From: Acanthosepion esculentum
Lineage: Eukaryota > Mollusca > Cephalopoda > Sepiida > Sepiidae
Length of the DNA stretch: 64,000 bases
Direction: 5' to 3'
Assembly (NCBI GenBank): GCA_964036315.1
Contig: OZ038495.1
Location: 22,297,621 to 22,361,620, forward strand
Shown in pieces: positions 31,157 through 42,520 of this stretch (within the stretch, counting starts at the first letter, position 1; each line of letters starts with the position of its first letter). The notes beneath the pieces are model-generated. The model was not told the origin of the DNA. It saw only the letters and a program-made list of their open reading frames with translations, and did no database searches. Both the position numbers and the translations under genes were made by a program.

Positions 31157-32052
31157 CATTTTCAGGGTAATTTGCAGTTCAAGCCCCGCGCTCAGTTTCT
31201 AATAAAAATTTCCCGAATAGTTCCATTTAGGTGTAAATTTAAATGCATAATTAGAAAATAACAGAAATTTTGATAAAATCTACCGTTTTGGAGTTATCAA
31301 CAATAACATTTCGGAGTCAATCGCGTCGGGCCCATCCGCCGTTACTGTCGTTGTCTACATATATTTGCCTCGGAGTAGTCATGCGCGGAAGCTTACTTAG
31401 TTAACGGCCTTTTTATTGTTCGTCTCAATTACTGCGCAAGGGTTAGGGTTGGAGGTAGTAGTAGGGTTAGGATTTTTGGCAAATTTATCTAAGTTATTTA
31501 GAAAAGCAATGACAAGTGTTGTTTTTTTTATAATAAAACAAGGGTTAGGGTTAGGGAAGTGTTGTTTTCATAATAAAACAAATTAAATAATAAAACAAAT
31601 AATAATTAAATAAATAATAAAACAAATTGTAATACTAATGAAATCTTAATTTAAATCTCCAAAATTTAATAAAAAAAAGAACCTTCAATTTGTTCTTGTT
31701 AGTATTATTTCCTTTCTAGCATTTTTTATTTTGTAAATAATCATGCTCTTTTTAAATTTCGCGCTAAGTTTGCGCATTGCGTGCGCATTAATCAAGACAA
31801 GTGAGGCTTCCGCTCATAACTTGTCAGAGGCAAATGTATGTATACAACGCCAGTAATGGGTGTCGTGATATAGCCGCGATGCGAATGAGTCCGAAATTTT
31901 ATTGTTGATAACTCCAAAACGATAGATTTTAGCAAAAGTTCTTTGTTATTTTCAAATTAAACATGTACATTTACACCTAAATGTAACTATTCGGGAATTT
32001 TTTTTATTAGAAACTGATCGCGGGGATTACACTGCAAATTACCCCATTTTCA
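31157..32052. mobile_element. 880-bp DNA element with ~235-bp inverted ends and perfect 8-bp target duplication
   Basis: Both ends read GGGTAATTTGCAGT inward (31165 and 32044). Inverted arms align over about 31165-31395 and 31810-32044, including TTTTGGAGTTATCAACAATA and GCGGAAGC near the inner limit. CATTTTCA occurs exactly outside each end (31157-31164, 32045-32052). The 415-bp core has no coding potential but carries TAGGG-rich blocks (31439-31472 and 31541-31557). A non-autonomous cut-and-paste element is clear. 8-bp duplications occur in hAT, P, Merlin and Zisupton-like groups; the GGG terminus argues against hAT. Confidence 0.92.
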
Positions 32053-32224
32053 CTATCTAAGATTGTAGTCAATAATTATAATTTAGATATATGGAAAAAG
32101 GGTGTTAGTTTCGATAGAGGCCAGGTGGATATCAATTAACTTATTATTTTATCAAAAGGACTATCTTAACTTAAAATCCCACATTTTGACAATAGGAGTA
32201 GATAGGTTCGCCTAATGTCCGGTT

Positions 32225-32405
32225 CACACCTCTCCTCGGTATTTTGAAGAGGAGTAGAGGTTAGTCCCTTGTTCACTGTTCAAGATTCTTTTTCGGGTTC
32301 CTTCTAAACTCTTCTCATTCTCTTTCATTCCCAATAGCCCTTTGCGTCTCAACGGCATTATCGCCTTGCTTGGGGTGAATTGATTTAAAAGAAATTGAAG
32401 AAAAG
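32225..32405 (+). mobile_element. LINE 3' tail (copy b)
   Basis: GGTTCCTTCTAAACTCTTCT, CCCTTTGCGTCTCAACGGC and CGCCTTGCTTGGGGTGAATT match the tail of the 55115-55530 and 51065-51455 copies. Confidence 0.7.
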
Positions 32406-33402
32406 AACTTTTGAAAAATATGTTGTCTCTTCAGGACGCAGAGGGTCGACAAATTTTCAACAAATTCCTTTTCTTTATTAACTTTGAACTCCCATGGCAT
32501 TTTGGGGAAGATAGTTGAGATGATTCCCTTGCTTTTTTTTAGTTAGAAAAGAATATTACATTTAAAAGAAAAGAAAGAATATATAATATTCTTATACTTG
32601 TTTCGTCAATGATAATAACTTATGAGTCAATAAAATTAGTCAAAATTGGGATTTGGAAGTTCAATCTATAAGAAATTCATGCCAGCAAAAACAGTATGTA
32701 AGTTAAGTCTATGCTTGAAGCAGTTTTGTGCTAACTTTGATAGGAAATGTAGGGTAATAGAAAACGATTAACATGAGTGCTACAAAATGAAGAAGTTTTT
32801 ATTTACCTTTTCTTTTATAACACAAGATCTTGTGTAAAAATCTGAAAACAAAAAATTAATCATTCGTGTATTGTTTTTCTTTAAAGTCTCTGAGAGTGAT
32901 AGAGAAATATAGCAGCGAGGTATCAAGAGAATTATCACCGACTCGAGCGTCGTAAGTTTGATACTGTTCATTCAGCGGTCAAAGGAACAGGCTGCAGTGA
33001 GACACAGTTGTATTCATCTTATCGAGCAAGTGAACTGTTTTGAAGCGGTTTAAAAATATTCTCATTTTTTAAATGTTCTCATTGATAACACAAACGTTAA
33101 CTCTAGAAATTTCTTACGAAGCGACCGCGTTTTTTTTTTTTTTTTTTTTTTTTGTACACCCGATTGGTCAAAAAAATGTGGCCGAGTTTTTTTTATAAGT
33201 TTTTTTAAGAAAACGTGCGTAGGCGTCTTTTATAGGCTAAGAATTGCGCCAAAGTTGGTCCGATTTTTCTCGAACTTTCCTCGACGGGCAATTACATCAT
33301 TTCTTATAGGTAAGGATACGTCCAAAGTTCTATTTTAAGAGTTAACTAGATAAAATAATTGTTATTAGTTGAACAGTTTTCGTTTACAATCTTAGCATCA
33401 GG
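32406..33402. other. Unassigned DNA with a poly-T run
   Basis: A run of about 24 T lies at 33129-33152. No coding or repeat family recognised. Confidence 0.5.
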
Positions 33403-34175
33403 ATAATGTCAGAGCGAACAATACAAATACAAAAGGACAGGTATCTATATTTCATAGATTGCACAAAAGCATTTGATAAGGAACATCAAAAACATCTATT
33501 TGAATTGCTAGGGAAATTATTTATTTACGATATATATAAGAATAATCAGGAATATTAAATGGGAATAAAGCGCCAACATACGGTTAGAAGATGAATTGAA
33601 CGAGTACACAAAATTAGAAAGGGGCACAAGACAAGGATGTGTCCCCTTACCTGATTTATTCAACTTATATAGCGAGATGATCCCATGAGAAATAGAAATC
33701 CTACCAGAAAATTTCTTATTGGTGGGAACAATCTTTAAAACATGATAGGCAGATGACACCGTGTTGATAGCACAAGCAAGAAGAAAACTGCAGGAACTTC
33801 TAGCCAAGGTAGTAAATGAAAGCTGGGAGAAAGGAATAACTGTAAGACGACAGAATGTCAGGAAGTACAGCTCAAGATGCGAGCAACGAATATGAAATAT
33901 GACAATCATGCTATTAGAGGAATTTAACTAGAATCAGAAAAAGACAGTTAACATTTCTGGGACAGATAATGAAGAAAGGGGGTTTACTGAATTTGACATT
34001 CACAAGACATATTGAAGGCAAGAGGGAAACAGCGAGTAACCTATTTAACGAGCTTAAATGGATTGATGAACAAGGACTGGGAGGGATATAAAACTTACTA
34101 AGAACTACAAAGAAGAAGTTATGGAGAGCCATGATCCCCCATGTCATGAATAGACACGGCACATAAAAGAAGTGT
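33403..34175 (+). pseudogene. LINE reverse transcriptase remnant, internally deleted
   Basis: Plus strand: QKDRYLYFIDCTKAFDKEHQ (33430-33490) opens the catalytic domain. A degenerate RGTRQGCVPLP segment follows near 33625, then ADDTVLIAQARRKLQELL (33743-33800), so the catalytic ADD is kept. After KVVNESWEKGIT the sequence jumps to a segment reading LNLTFTRHIEGKR (near 33985-34025) and ends with LLRTTKKKLWRAMIPHV (34090-34145). At least 300 bp of coding sequence between these parts is missing relative to the copy at 25975-26850. Confidence 0.82.
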
Positions 34176-35487
34176 AGATACACTAGCGAATTGTTTTGCG
34201 CATTGAGATTGCAACCCCAACCATAAAAGCTTTCTTTCTTTCTTAGGTTTATAAAAACCTTTCAGAACTATTTTCCCAAAGCTAGAGAAATATTAGTAGT
34301 GTCTACATTTCTCGTCCTGTGCGACACTCCTTGATTGGGAAGCGGCTACAAGTTATCTTTCTCGAAAAATTAAAATTAAAATTAAAATCGGAATAATTGT
34401 TTTATGATGATTACTCGCAATTTTACAGAAATTTAGTTAATGTTGATAGAAAACAAAGAAAAAAATGATTTGATAACTGAGTAATGATGCTACGAATTTA
34501 AATTGAATGAAAAATACCAAAAATTGCTCCAAACGAACAGATATGATGTAACATATTTATGGTATGATTTCTAACATGAACGGAAAAATGCCACAGTTTT
34601 ACTCATTAGAAAGTCACACATTTAATTTCTAATTAATAATATTTTAATGAGTAAATTTTGACAATAAAGGCAAATGTTCTAACACTACGAAGAAAATCTG
34701 CCTCATTCCATAATTTATCATGACTTTTGTGTGACTTTTTTGTATAAATTTCATTTATTTTCTCTGACTTTATAAAACCCAATGCTGACACTTCGTACTA
34801 CAGATTTAACAATCACGTTCCTGATTAAATGGTTGATTACCGATACACTAGGTTCAACCTACCTACCTACCTGCAGAGGTGCAAATGAAATGACCGTAAA
34901 AGCTCTTGTTCGAGGAAATTCAACCTTCTCACCCACTCTCCCACTGACCCGTCACCATGTAATATCTCCACACTCCTTTCTAGATCAGCCTCTTCACCTG
35001 CATTCATATATATATCACCTGCTCTGATTTCTGTCAACCTACCGCAGTGTGATACCGTCCTCAGTCCATGAGGTTGGCTAGTGACAACTCTACCGACCAC
35101 CTTACGATTCTCTGTCTCATGTTACTCTAACTCGCTCCATAGCAAGTTTACCTGACGCTGGTACAATTTAAAATCGACCTAAGTTTCCTTGGAACTGGCT
35201 AAAGTTACAAATATTAAACTCTAACAAACTATCTCATGTATTAAGACTCGTGACCGTATCTTATTATTATTGTTGTGTTTTGGCTTTTTTGCGTGTAGAG
35301 TACGTGTTGTACTCTCAAGTCTCAACCAGAGACTTCAACAGACAACCAATGTTTTGCATCAGAAAATGTAAACAGATAAGGTGAGCCACAATCAGAGAGA
35401 AAAATGTAATTGGGGTCACCGTATGTTTGTAGAGATTATTATTATTAATAATATTATTATTTGCTACCGTAGTACTCATAAAGCGTG

Positions 35488-35488
<1 letters not shown>
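34176..35488. other. Unassigned DNA
   Basis: About 1.3 kb with no recognised feature; a small ATT-rich block lies near 35435. Confidence 0.5.

Positions 35489-35535
<47 letters not shown>
35489..35535. repeat. (AT)n microsatellite
   Basis: AT tract directly upstream of PLE-3; the open frame of PLE-3 reads through it. Confidence 0.97.
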
Positions 35536-35538
<3 letters not shown>

Positions 35539-36690
35539 GATTTCAACTCCTCCATTTCTAAAGAACTGTTATTAAAAAGTATGAATTGTGTAATAAACTA
35601 TGTAGAAATTAAGGATGATGAATTCCAGGCTATATTAGCTACTAGAAAGTCTTTATTGACTACTAATAAGTTCACTTGGATTAAAGGTCACTATGATAAT
35701 TCCGATGTTCCTATGGGTGCCTATGACTCTGCACAAATTGCATATTTAGAGAGTATTTATATTTTAAACCGCCTTAGTACGATCATTGATCCCAAACAAG
35801 TCGGTCTATATAGAGATGATGGACTTATTGTTATCCCTAATAGTAATGGTCTACTATCTTCTTGTATACAAAAGAAAATCAGCTTTCAAATTCTTTGCGT
35901 TTAGAATAGAAATTTCTTCCAACCTTAAAATAGTGAATTTCTTAGATAAAACTTTAAACCTTTCCAATAACACTTTAAACCTCATCACAAAGATAATGAA
36001 TCTCCAATCTATATTAATGTTAACTCCAACTATCCCCATTAAATTATTAGACAAATGTCTACCACTGTAAGTACTAGAATCAATAAATTATCTGCTAATA
36101 AAAAATTTTCAATGAAAATAAAATACCTTATAATGACGCCCTCAAAATTTGGCTTTAAACAAAAGTTATTTTATCTAGAATCTTCAAAAGATATTAAAAT
36201 AAATAGAACTATACATAGAAAAAGAAAAGTGATACCGTTTAACCCTCCTTTACGTTAACTATCCAATATAAATATCGATCAATATTTTTTGAAATTGATT
36301 GACAAACATTTTAACAGAAATAATCTACTTAGTAAAAGTATTAATAGAAAAAGCTTACAAATTAGTTACTCCTGTGCAAATAACATCTATAAGATTATTA
36401 ATTCACACAATAATATAATATTAAATAAACTTTATAACAATAACCAACCACATAGCAAACCCACTTGTAATTGTAGAATAAAAAACAACTGCCAGTTGGA
36501 GGTATATGCAAATCCGAAAGTGTTAAATAGCAAGCAACTATTTTCCCTAAAGAAAATGTAAAAAACATAAAAAGGTATACATAGGAATTTCCGCTGGGAT
36601 CTGGAAGCAGATACTATATCACTAAACATTCGTTCTCTGACCCTAGTCTAAAACACGAGAGACGTCTTTCCAAATTTATTTTCAATCAGT
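35536..36690 (+). pseudogene. Divergent Penelope-like element PLE-3: RT with YRDD box plus GIY-YIG remnant
   Basis: 35536-35900 keeps one frame: DFNSSISKELLLKSMNCVIN, ARKSLL-like and VPMGAYDSAQIAYLESIYIL, then the catalytic box YRDDGL (35809-35826). After frameshifts near 35870 and 35975 it continues as FRIEISSNLKIVNFLDKTLN, RINKLSANKKFS (36070-36110), NPPLR (36240), LKLIDKHFNRNN (36285-36320), ISYSCANNIYKIINSHN and CNCRIKNNCQLE (to about 36500). The last cysteines precede a GIY-YIG remnant, YIGISAGIWKQ (36578-36610). YRDD differs from the YIDD of PLE-1. The order RT, cysteine cluster, GIY-YIG fits an old PLE-related family. It lacks the N-terminus. Confidence 0.8.
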
Positions 36691-36719
36691 CAACTTATTA
36701 TCCATGATTTTCTCTTCTT

Positions 36720-36812
36720 TTTTATATACATTTATATGTTTATATATGTATTTGTATGCGTGTGTGTACATATATGTATATTTGTGGTTATATATGTGTA
36801 TGTATACAAATA

Positions 36813-36882
<70 letters not shown>
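36720..36882. repeat. (TATG)n/(GT)n/(AT)n low-complexity tract
   Basis: Mixed TATATG and GTGTGT passing into a pure AT tract (36827-36881), 3' of PLE-3. Confidence 0.95.
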
Positions 36883-36883
<1 letters not shown>

Positions 36884-37499
36884 CTCATCAGACTTACCAT
36901 TTGCAGATGGCTTCCAACACCATGGAAATAAACTTTTTGGGTCAGACGCCTCGACTTTCCGTTACCTTTTCCAGTTAATATTCTTTCTTTCTTTTTTTAA
37001 AAAGAATTTGTCTGGATAAAACCATTGTTTGTCAACTTATACCATTTGTATCTTCGGTCTGATGAGTCATTATTTATTACAGCAATTTATTGAAATATCC
37101 CTATTAAACCAAAGGAGTGAATTAACTGTAAATTGCCGACACAGTTTATATTGTACCTTAAAATATAGTTAAATTTAAAAAAATTACGTATTACCATTTC
37201 TTATAGCTTTCTCATAGCCATAATTTATTAGTAAATAATAGTCCAACCTCTACGGGTAATTATCTTATTTTGATAACTCAGCTTTAATATTGCTATTTAT
37301 TGCCATCGAGTTAGTATTATTAATATCTTATATAGATGTCCCACATTTTTTAATTTTATCTACAGACCCCTTGAAGAAGCTTCCTGAATCTAAAAATTAA
37401 AAGAAATTCTGTTGAAATTAACTTTGTGTCTGATTACCAACCTACCCCTTCTCCTCAACGTCCTTTCAAAAATTTAATATGTCGTCATATTTGTCTACA
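36883..37499. other. Possible 3' flank of PLE-3
   Basis: No clear feature. CTTGAAGAAGCTTCCTGAA near 37371 is a short imperfect hairpin of PLE-tail type. Confidence 0.4.
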
Positions 37500-37852
37500 A
37501 TCACAATACATTTGTTGCTTACATATTTTCTGCAAGTGTCAATGATGTCCAGTCTATGTTCCGGTTTATCACGGTATGAAAAAATAACTCCTCCACCTCC
37601 ACTCTCTGAGCTTATTTTTTTATTTAGCGCAGATCTGACATTTAATTGGTTAATCAAGACATACCCACAAGTCTATTTTTAATTCCGACCTTATTTATTT
37701 TCCCCACCTCTTTATCTTTCGGAAAAGAGGTAACACTTTACTTTTGAAAAATTCTTAAAAATCATTTAATCACCAGTTACTTACTATCGCCTGAAGAAGA
37801 ACAATCAAAATATTGAAACAGAAAGCTTTTGTGTAGCGATTTCAACATGTTT
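37500..37852 (+). repeat. PLE-tail unit T2, copy 1
   Basis: Contains GTTCCGGTTTATCACGG, CACCTCCACTCTCTGAG, and CCTGAAGAAGAACAATC followed by ATTGAAAC (CTGAAGA at 37792-37798). The reverse complement of 39080-39358 has the same order. This copy has about 50 extra bases near 37620-37675. Confidence 0.8.
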
Positions 37853-38713
37853 TAGGATTCCCTAAAAACAATGATTTTGAGTATATACACTTGAAATGTT
37901 GATTCTTATTTCATATGGGTACAAACATATGTGCGCACGTGCATTCATATGTATATATGTGTATATGTAGTTATATTAGATGTCACACATTTTTATATAT
38001 AGGTCTGTAGGTATATTTAATTATTTACGTGATTATCATATTGATGACTACATGATTTATAATTTTTAAGTTTTTATTTAATATTTAATATTTTTATATT
38101 TTACTATTATTAATAGTATAATCTTTATCATTTTTGTCTTTATCAATTTTTTAATATTCTAAATTTGTTTATTATTATTTAAATATATTACTTTTATTTA
38201 TTTATTTATTTATTTTTTTTTTTTTTTTATTTATTTATTTTATTATTTAATTTATATTGGATATTATTATTTTTATTATTATCACTATTAGTTTAAAATG
38301 ATGATGATTGTATTATTTGATGATGATTGCCGTCTAAACTGACATGACTTTATTGGGCACAATGGAGTAACTAGTTTAACTTCCTATCCCCTTTTTCTTC
38401 CTGTTTCTCTACCTTCCCTTACCCGATATATAAATTGTTCAGCCCTTTTAAGGAAATTTTTCAAGGCCAATCTATTTATTTTTGCTATTGGCTCATCATT
38501 CCTTCCTTCCTTCCTTCCTTCCTTCCTTCCTTCATTTTAATTTTTTAACTTTTTTCTTCTTATTTTTTCTTATTTTTTCTCTTTTCCCTGTATATATGTC
38601 GAGGCGGATTGATTCCATTTCATAAAAATATTCGGTCTGAAGAGATGAATATAACAATATTCACGAAATAAATTATAACTGATATGGATTTTTAAGGTGT
38701 TTTCTTAATTTAT

Positions 38714-38717
<4 letters not shown>
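37853..38717. other. Unassigned AT-rich DNA with simple repeats
   Basis: T-rich (TTTA)n at 38195-38245 and (CCTT)n at 38492-38533; nothing else recognised. Confidence 0.6.
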
Positions 38718-38763
<46 letters not shown>

Positions 38764-38800
38764 CGTGTATGTATATATATATGTGTGTGTGTGTGTGCGC
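38718..38800. repeat. (AT)n and (GT)n microsatellite
   Basis: AT tract (38718-38762) followed by GTGTGT. Confidence 0.96.
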
Positions 38801-38829
38801 ACGTTTAATTTCTCTCTATATATTATTTA

Positions 38830-38950
38830 TATATTATATATGCGCGGTACTTATTGGAAAGTGCTCAATATCAGTGATAAAGCTAACATACTTATTTGTA
38901 TTGATGTGAGTTTCTGACCCTGTGTTTCACGCCCTTGCGATCGTCAGACA
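38830..38950 (-). repeat. PLE-tail-type unit with hammerhead-like core (single copy of the 76-190 type)
   Basis: GCGCGGTACTTATTGG, GTGCTCAATATCAGTGATAA and ATTGATGTGAGTTTCTGACC match the window-start unit in reverse. Minus strand: CTGACGA (38947-38941), stem CGC/GCG with loop AAGG, GAAAC (38928-38924), ACAGG, GTC. Stem I would pair TTTGT upstream with the ACAAA seen in the window-start copy; here it is AGAAA, so one pair is lost. Confidence 0.55.
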
Positions 38951-39358
38951 AATATATCCAAATGAGAGAAGGAATAGATGGAGTAAAATTCCACCGCTCG
39001 TAGCTTTTACTTTTAAAAAGTGCTCAATACTAAGTAGAAAATATCTTATTATTATTTTTATTATAAGAGATTATAATAAAAACATGTTGAAATCGCTACA
39101 CAAAAACTTTCATGTTTCAATAATATGATTGTGCTTCTTCAGGCGATGGTAAGTAATTGGTGATAAATGATTTTTAAGAAAATTTAAAAACAAAGTGGTA
39201 TATCTTTTCCGAAAGTTTAAGTGGGGAGGGAAACATAAGGTCAGAATTAAAAATAGAAAAATAATCTCAGAGGGTGGAGGTGGGTGAGTTATTTTTTCAT
39301 GCCATCATAAACCGGAACACAGACAGACCATCATTGACAATTGCGGAAAATATGCAAG
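38951..39358 (-). repeat. PLE-tail unit T2, copy 2
   Basis: Inverted relative to 37500-37852. The minus strand carries CTGAAGA (39145-39139) and ATTGAAAC. Its outer part (38951-39240) is directly repeated at 59634-59920. Confidence 0.8.

Positions 39359-39359
<1 letters not shown>

Positions 39360-39412
<53 letters not shown>
39360..39412. repeat. (AT)n microsatellite
   Basis: AT tract abutting unit T2. Confidence 0.97.
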
Positions 39413-39415
<3 letters not shown>

Positions 39416-39577
39416 GTCATTCACAGACAGTACTGTTTCGCTGTATCACAGCTCCTCAGTGCGACTAGACTTTCGAATGCCTCAAGCCAGGATTGAAACA
39501 CAACTAATTTGGTGTCAGCCAGAGCTATCTTCACTCGGTAGAGTTACACAACTAATTCTAGCGTATTGTTTTTACAA

Positions 39578-39578
<1 letters not shown>

Positions 39579-39663
<85 letters not shown>
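39579..39663. repeat. (AT)n microsatellite
   Basis: Long AT tract next to the truncated transposon at 39670-40930. Confidence 0.97.
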
Positions 39664-39666
<3 letters not shown>

Positions 39667-39719
39667 CATGAAGGACTGAAAGTTCAAATGGAAGCTTAAA
39701 TACCGGTATTTATTTTGTA

Positions 39720-40870
39720 ATTGATAAAAACAATTCTGGTACAAGTTTAAACTGTTAGGCATCAACAGTTGCTCCGTCTTTGGCAATGTCATTTTCAACC
39801 CTCTTCCCGAATATACCACAATACTTTTAATGAATTCTTCATCAATGTTCTTCACCCATTGGATTTTTTAAGGGCTTGCAGGTTACTGTGGCGCATCCCA
39901 CTAGCTATTCTTCTCAGTTTATTTGAGATGCTGAAGCCTTAGAGGTTCAAATCTTATTCTAAAACACGTTCGCGAACTTATCCCTGAGAATTTTTGAGGC
40001 CACTGCTCTCGTGTAACAAGGACCTCCATCCTGCTGGAATGCAAATTTGAAGGCCGTATTGATCTTCTTTGGGTTTCCATTGTCTTTGGCATCAGGACAT
40101 TCAGAAAGAATCCAGGTCTTTACCTCTTTCAAAATTTGAACATCGCGAAATCCTGTCATTCTTTCATCCTTCTCAAACATGTTGAATGGCATATTCTTGC
40201 CATTAGAGGCAACACAGGCAAAAACCATTGCCTTGGCAGATTTTTTGCACTTGAATGTGACATTCTTGTCTCTCTCGTGAAGATCTGGAGCCAAAATCGG
40301 TCATTGCGTCTGTTTTGTACGCATCCTGTATAAAATTCTTCTCAACTTTTTCAAAATGAGCTTCGACCTCTCTGACCTTCTAACTTTCTGTACGGAGTAA
40401 CAAGGTGCCTCAGAAGTTTCACGTACGATTTCATTTTCAAGTCTTTTTCACTGCTCTTTGGACTGTCATAACTGAAACCCCTCTCTCACGTGACAAACGT
40501 CTTATGAATTGAGTTGGATCTTTTCTAATTGATTTCTTTAGATCTAAGTTGAAATGATGATCCCACTTATTGGTGTGATCCAGTTTTCTTTCTATTGTTC
40601 CCTCTTTTTTAAAATTACACCGTTCTCTTGATGGTTCTTGAGTGGATTTTTGAAGATGGAAGCCAGAGTATGAATGTTGGTACTATTACAGAAGGCCTGA
40701 ATGATCTTTTTCCTCTCACCATTGCTCAGTTGGGAAGACACAGTGGGGATGGCACAAAACGATTTTAACCTGTTCTCTTTCTTCAGTGATTCAAATTGGC
40801 AAACGGTGTCAAGATCGGTTAAACGTCTTATCTGAAAACATGGAAAAAAGAAACTCACTTTAGTGCTTTT
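39720..40870 (-). pseudogene. Tc1/mariner-superfamily transposase remnant
   Basis: On the minus strand the N-terminal part reads ERKKIIQAFCNSTNIHTLAS, FKNPLKNHQENGVILKK (40780-40600). The best frame (40294-39959) gives APDLHERDKNVTF, AMVFACVASNGKNMPFNMFE (typical WACVS-like strand), VKTWI and FQQDGGPCYTRAVASKI, where QQD holds the second catalytic aspartate. A C-terminal NPMGEEH...FGKRVENDIAKDGAT segment (39870-39770) resembles the end of large IS630/mariner transposases. The expected WP-SPDLNPLD region is not recognisable, and several stops occur. No terminal repeat was found at 39670; the (AT)n tract seems to have truncated it. Confidence 0.72.
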
Positions 40871-42520
40871 TTTTTTTAGATATTAAACATTTTGTGGGAT
40901 GGACAATTACGCAGTTACACAATTTGGACAATTTTGATGTTACACCCGGTATGTGTGTGTGCGCGCGCGCGCGTGATAGGTGAATCAAGTTCAAATTTGA
41001 ATCTTTTGTCTACATTTTCTATGCCTATAAACACTCTATTTCCGATATTGAGCACTCTTCCTCTATAAATATAGTAAATGTAAACAATATGTCTATTTTT
41101 TTTTATTACAAATATTTTTTATTACAATAATAAAAACGTGATTCCATGAGTTGTAATATCCTGTCTGTAATTCTAAGATAAACTCTTTTCTTTTTCTACA
41201 CAGAACTACATGCGAATGTTCATGACCAAATAAAGACAACGGAACGAACAAATCGACTTTATCGAAAGACTCTTCTTGGTGTTAGTTTACCATTATTGCT
41301 AAAGTTGGAATAACTGAAAATTCTAGCCTTTTCCTCATAAATAAAAGTTATGTTGTATTATTTGAAGTAAGTGCAATTATGAGTTTAAAAATATTCCACA
41401 GTTTGAGTTAAGCAACCTTAAGCCCTTGTATTTTAATTCACACAGTTTAAAATTGCATATTTCGTATGTAAAAAAGTTATTGCATTTCAATTTCCTTTTA
41501 TAGCGCTAATAACCCAATAATAATGAAATTAAGTATTACCCGAGAAGATAATCAATCCGATGATAGATTTTAAGCTTTAAAACAATGGCTCTCGAATTAG
41601 AATGTAATACAATTTCAAATAAATTGTTAAATTCAATTTTCGATGCTTCCAAGGAGTGTAATGCCTGAGCGTGTCGATCCTTATCAGTAACCAAATATGT
41701 ACCCCTATCGTCGGCCCTAGACAGTGGTAACCAATTATGTCACGCAGACGTCGGTCATCAAGTTCCTTTAGACCGCCGTGGTTACCCTTTAACTCCTTCA
41801 CTAGTTAGCGCGTGACTCGTTTTGATGTTGGTATCGTGTTGGTGGCTTGGTTCCACTTGACTTAGTTGGCGTTTGTCTGTTCACGACCATTAACTCCTCT
41901 GCCACGTCGTATTTTCGATCACAGAGAGTGAGAATATTTTTGATGAAGCAGATTTGAAGTGAAGACGGATGGACTATTTGGAAGCTACAAAAAACCCCAA
42001 GAATTCTTCGGAATAAAGAACTAACTCAGGTTTAAAATTTAACAACGATTTGGTATATATATGATTTGTTGTATACAGAGGTTTTAACCTTTCCCACGTG
42101 TTGTTATAATCAAATGACATTGGGACCCCCTTTGGATTCTGCAGCTTGTTTTAGTAGTAACTTAAATTTGTAAGTTTTGGTCTTCATGTTCGGCACAAGG
42201 TCTTTCGTGAGGAGGTTTCGGCGACCGATGTGGATTCCGGTGTTTCTGTCTCCTTTCTTGTTGTTCTTGTCTTGTTTCCTATTCTTCTCCTAATCTATTT
42301 CTGAGTCCAAAATCTCCAGCTCAAATGGAGTCCTTCATTCGGCAGGGGTGGTGTTGACTAGGGTCTGGGTTCGGTTGTCTTCTACTCCTGGGATGGAGTG
42401 ATAACTCCAATTTCTAGATGGTCCAGCGAAGACAAAAGGGATTTTCAGTCATTAGTCCTTATCTATCAGTTGTCCGATGTTGAAGATCTCTCGATCGACC
42501 AGACCACTTAAGAATTAAAA
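40871..42520. other. Unassigned DNA
   Basis: (GT)n(GC)n short tract at 40950-40975. GATATTGAGCACTCTTCC near 41057 is a trace of the PLE-tail unit. The GC-richer stretch at 41640-41900 matches nothing known to me. Confidence 0.5.

Noticed and set aside
31439..31557. Interstitial telomere
   Set aside because: Only a few imperfect GGGTTAG units, located inside a transposon core; not a telomere fusion remnant.
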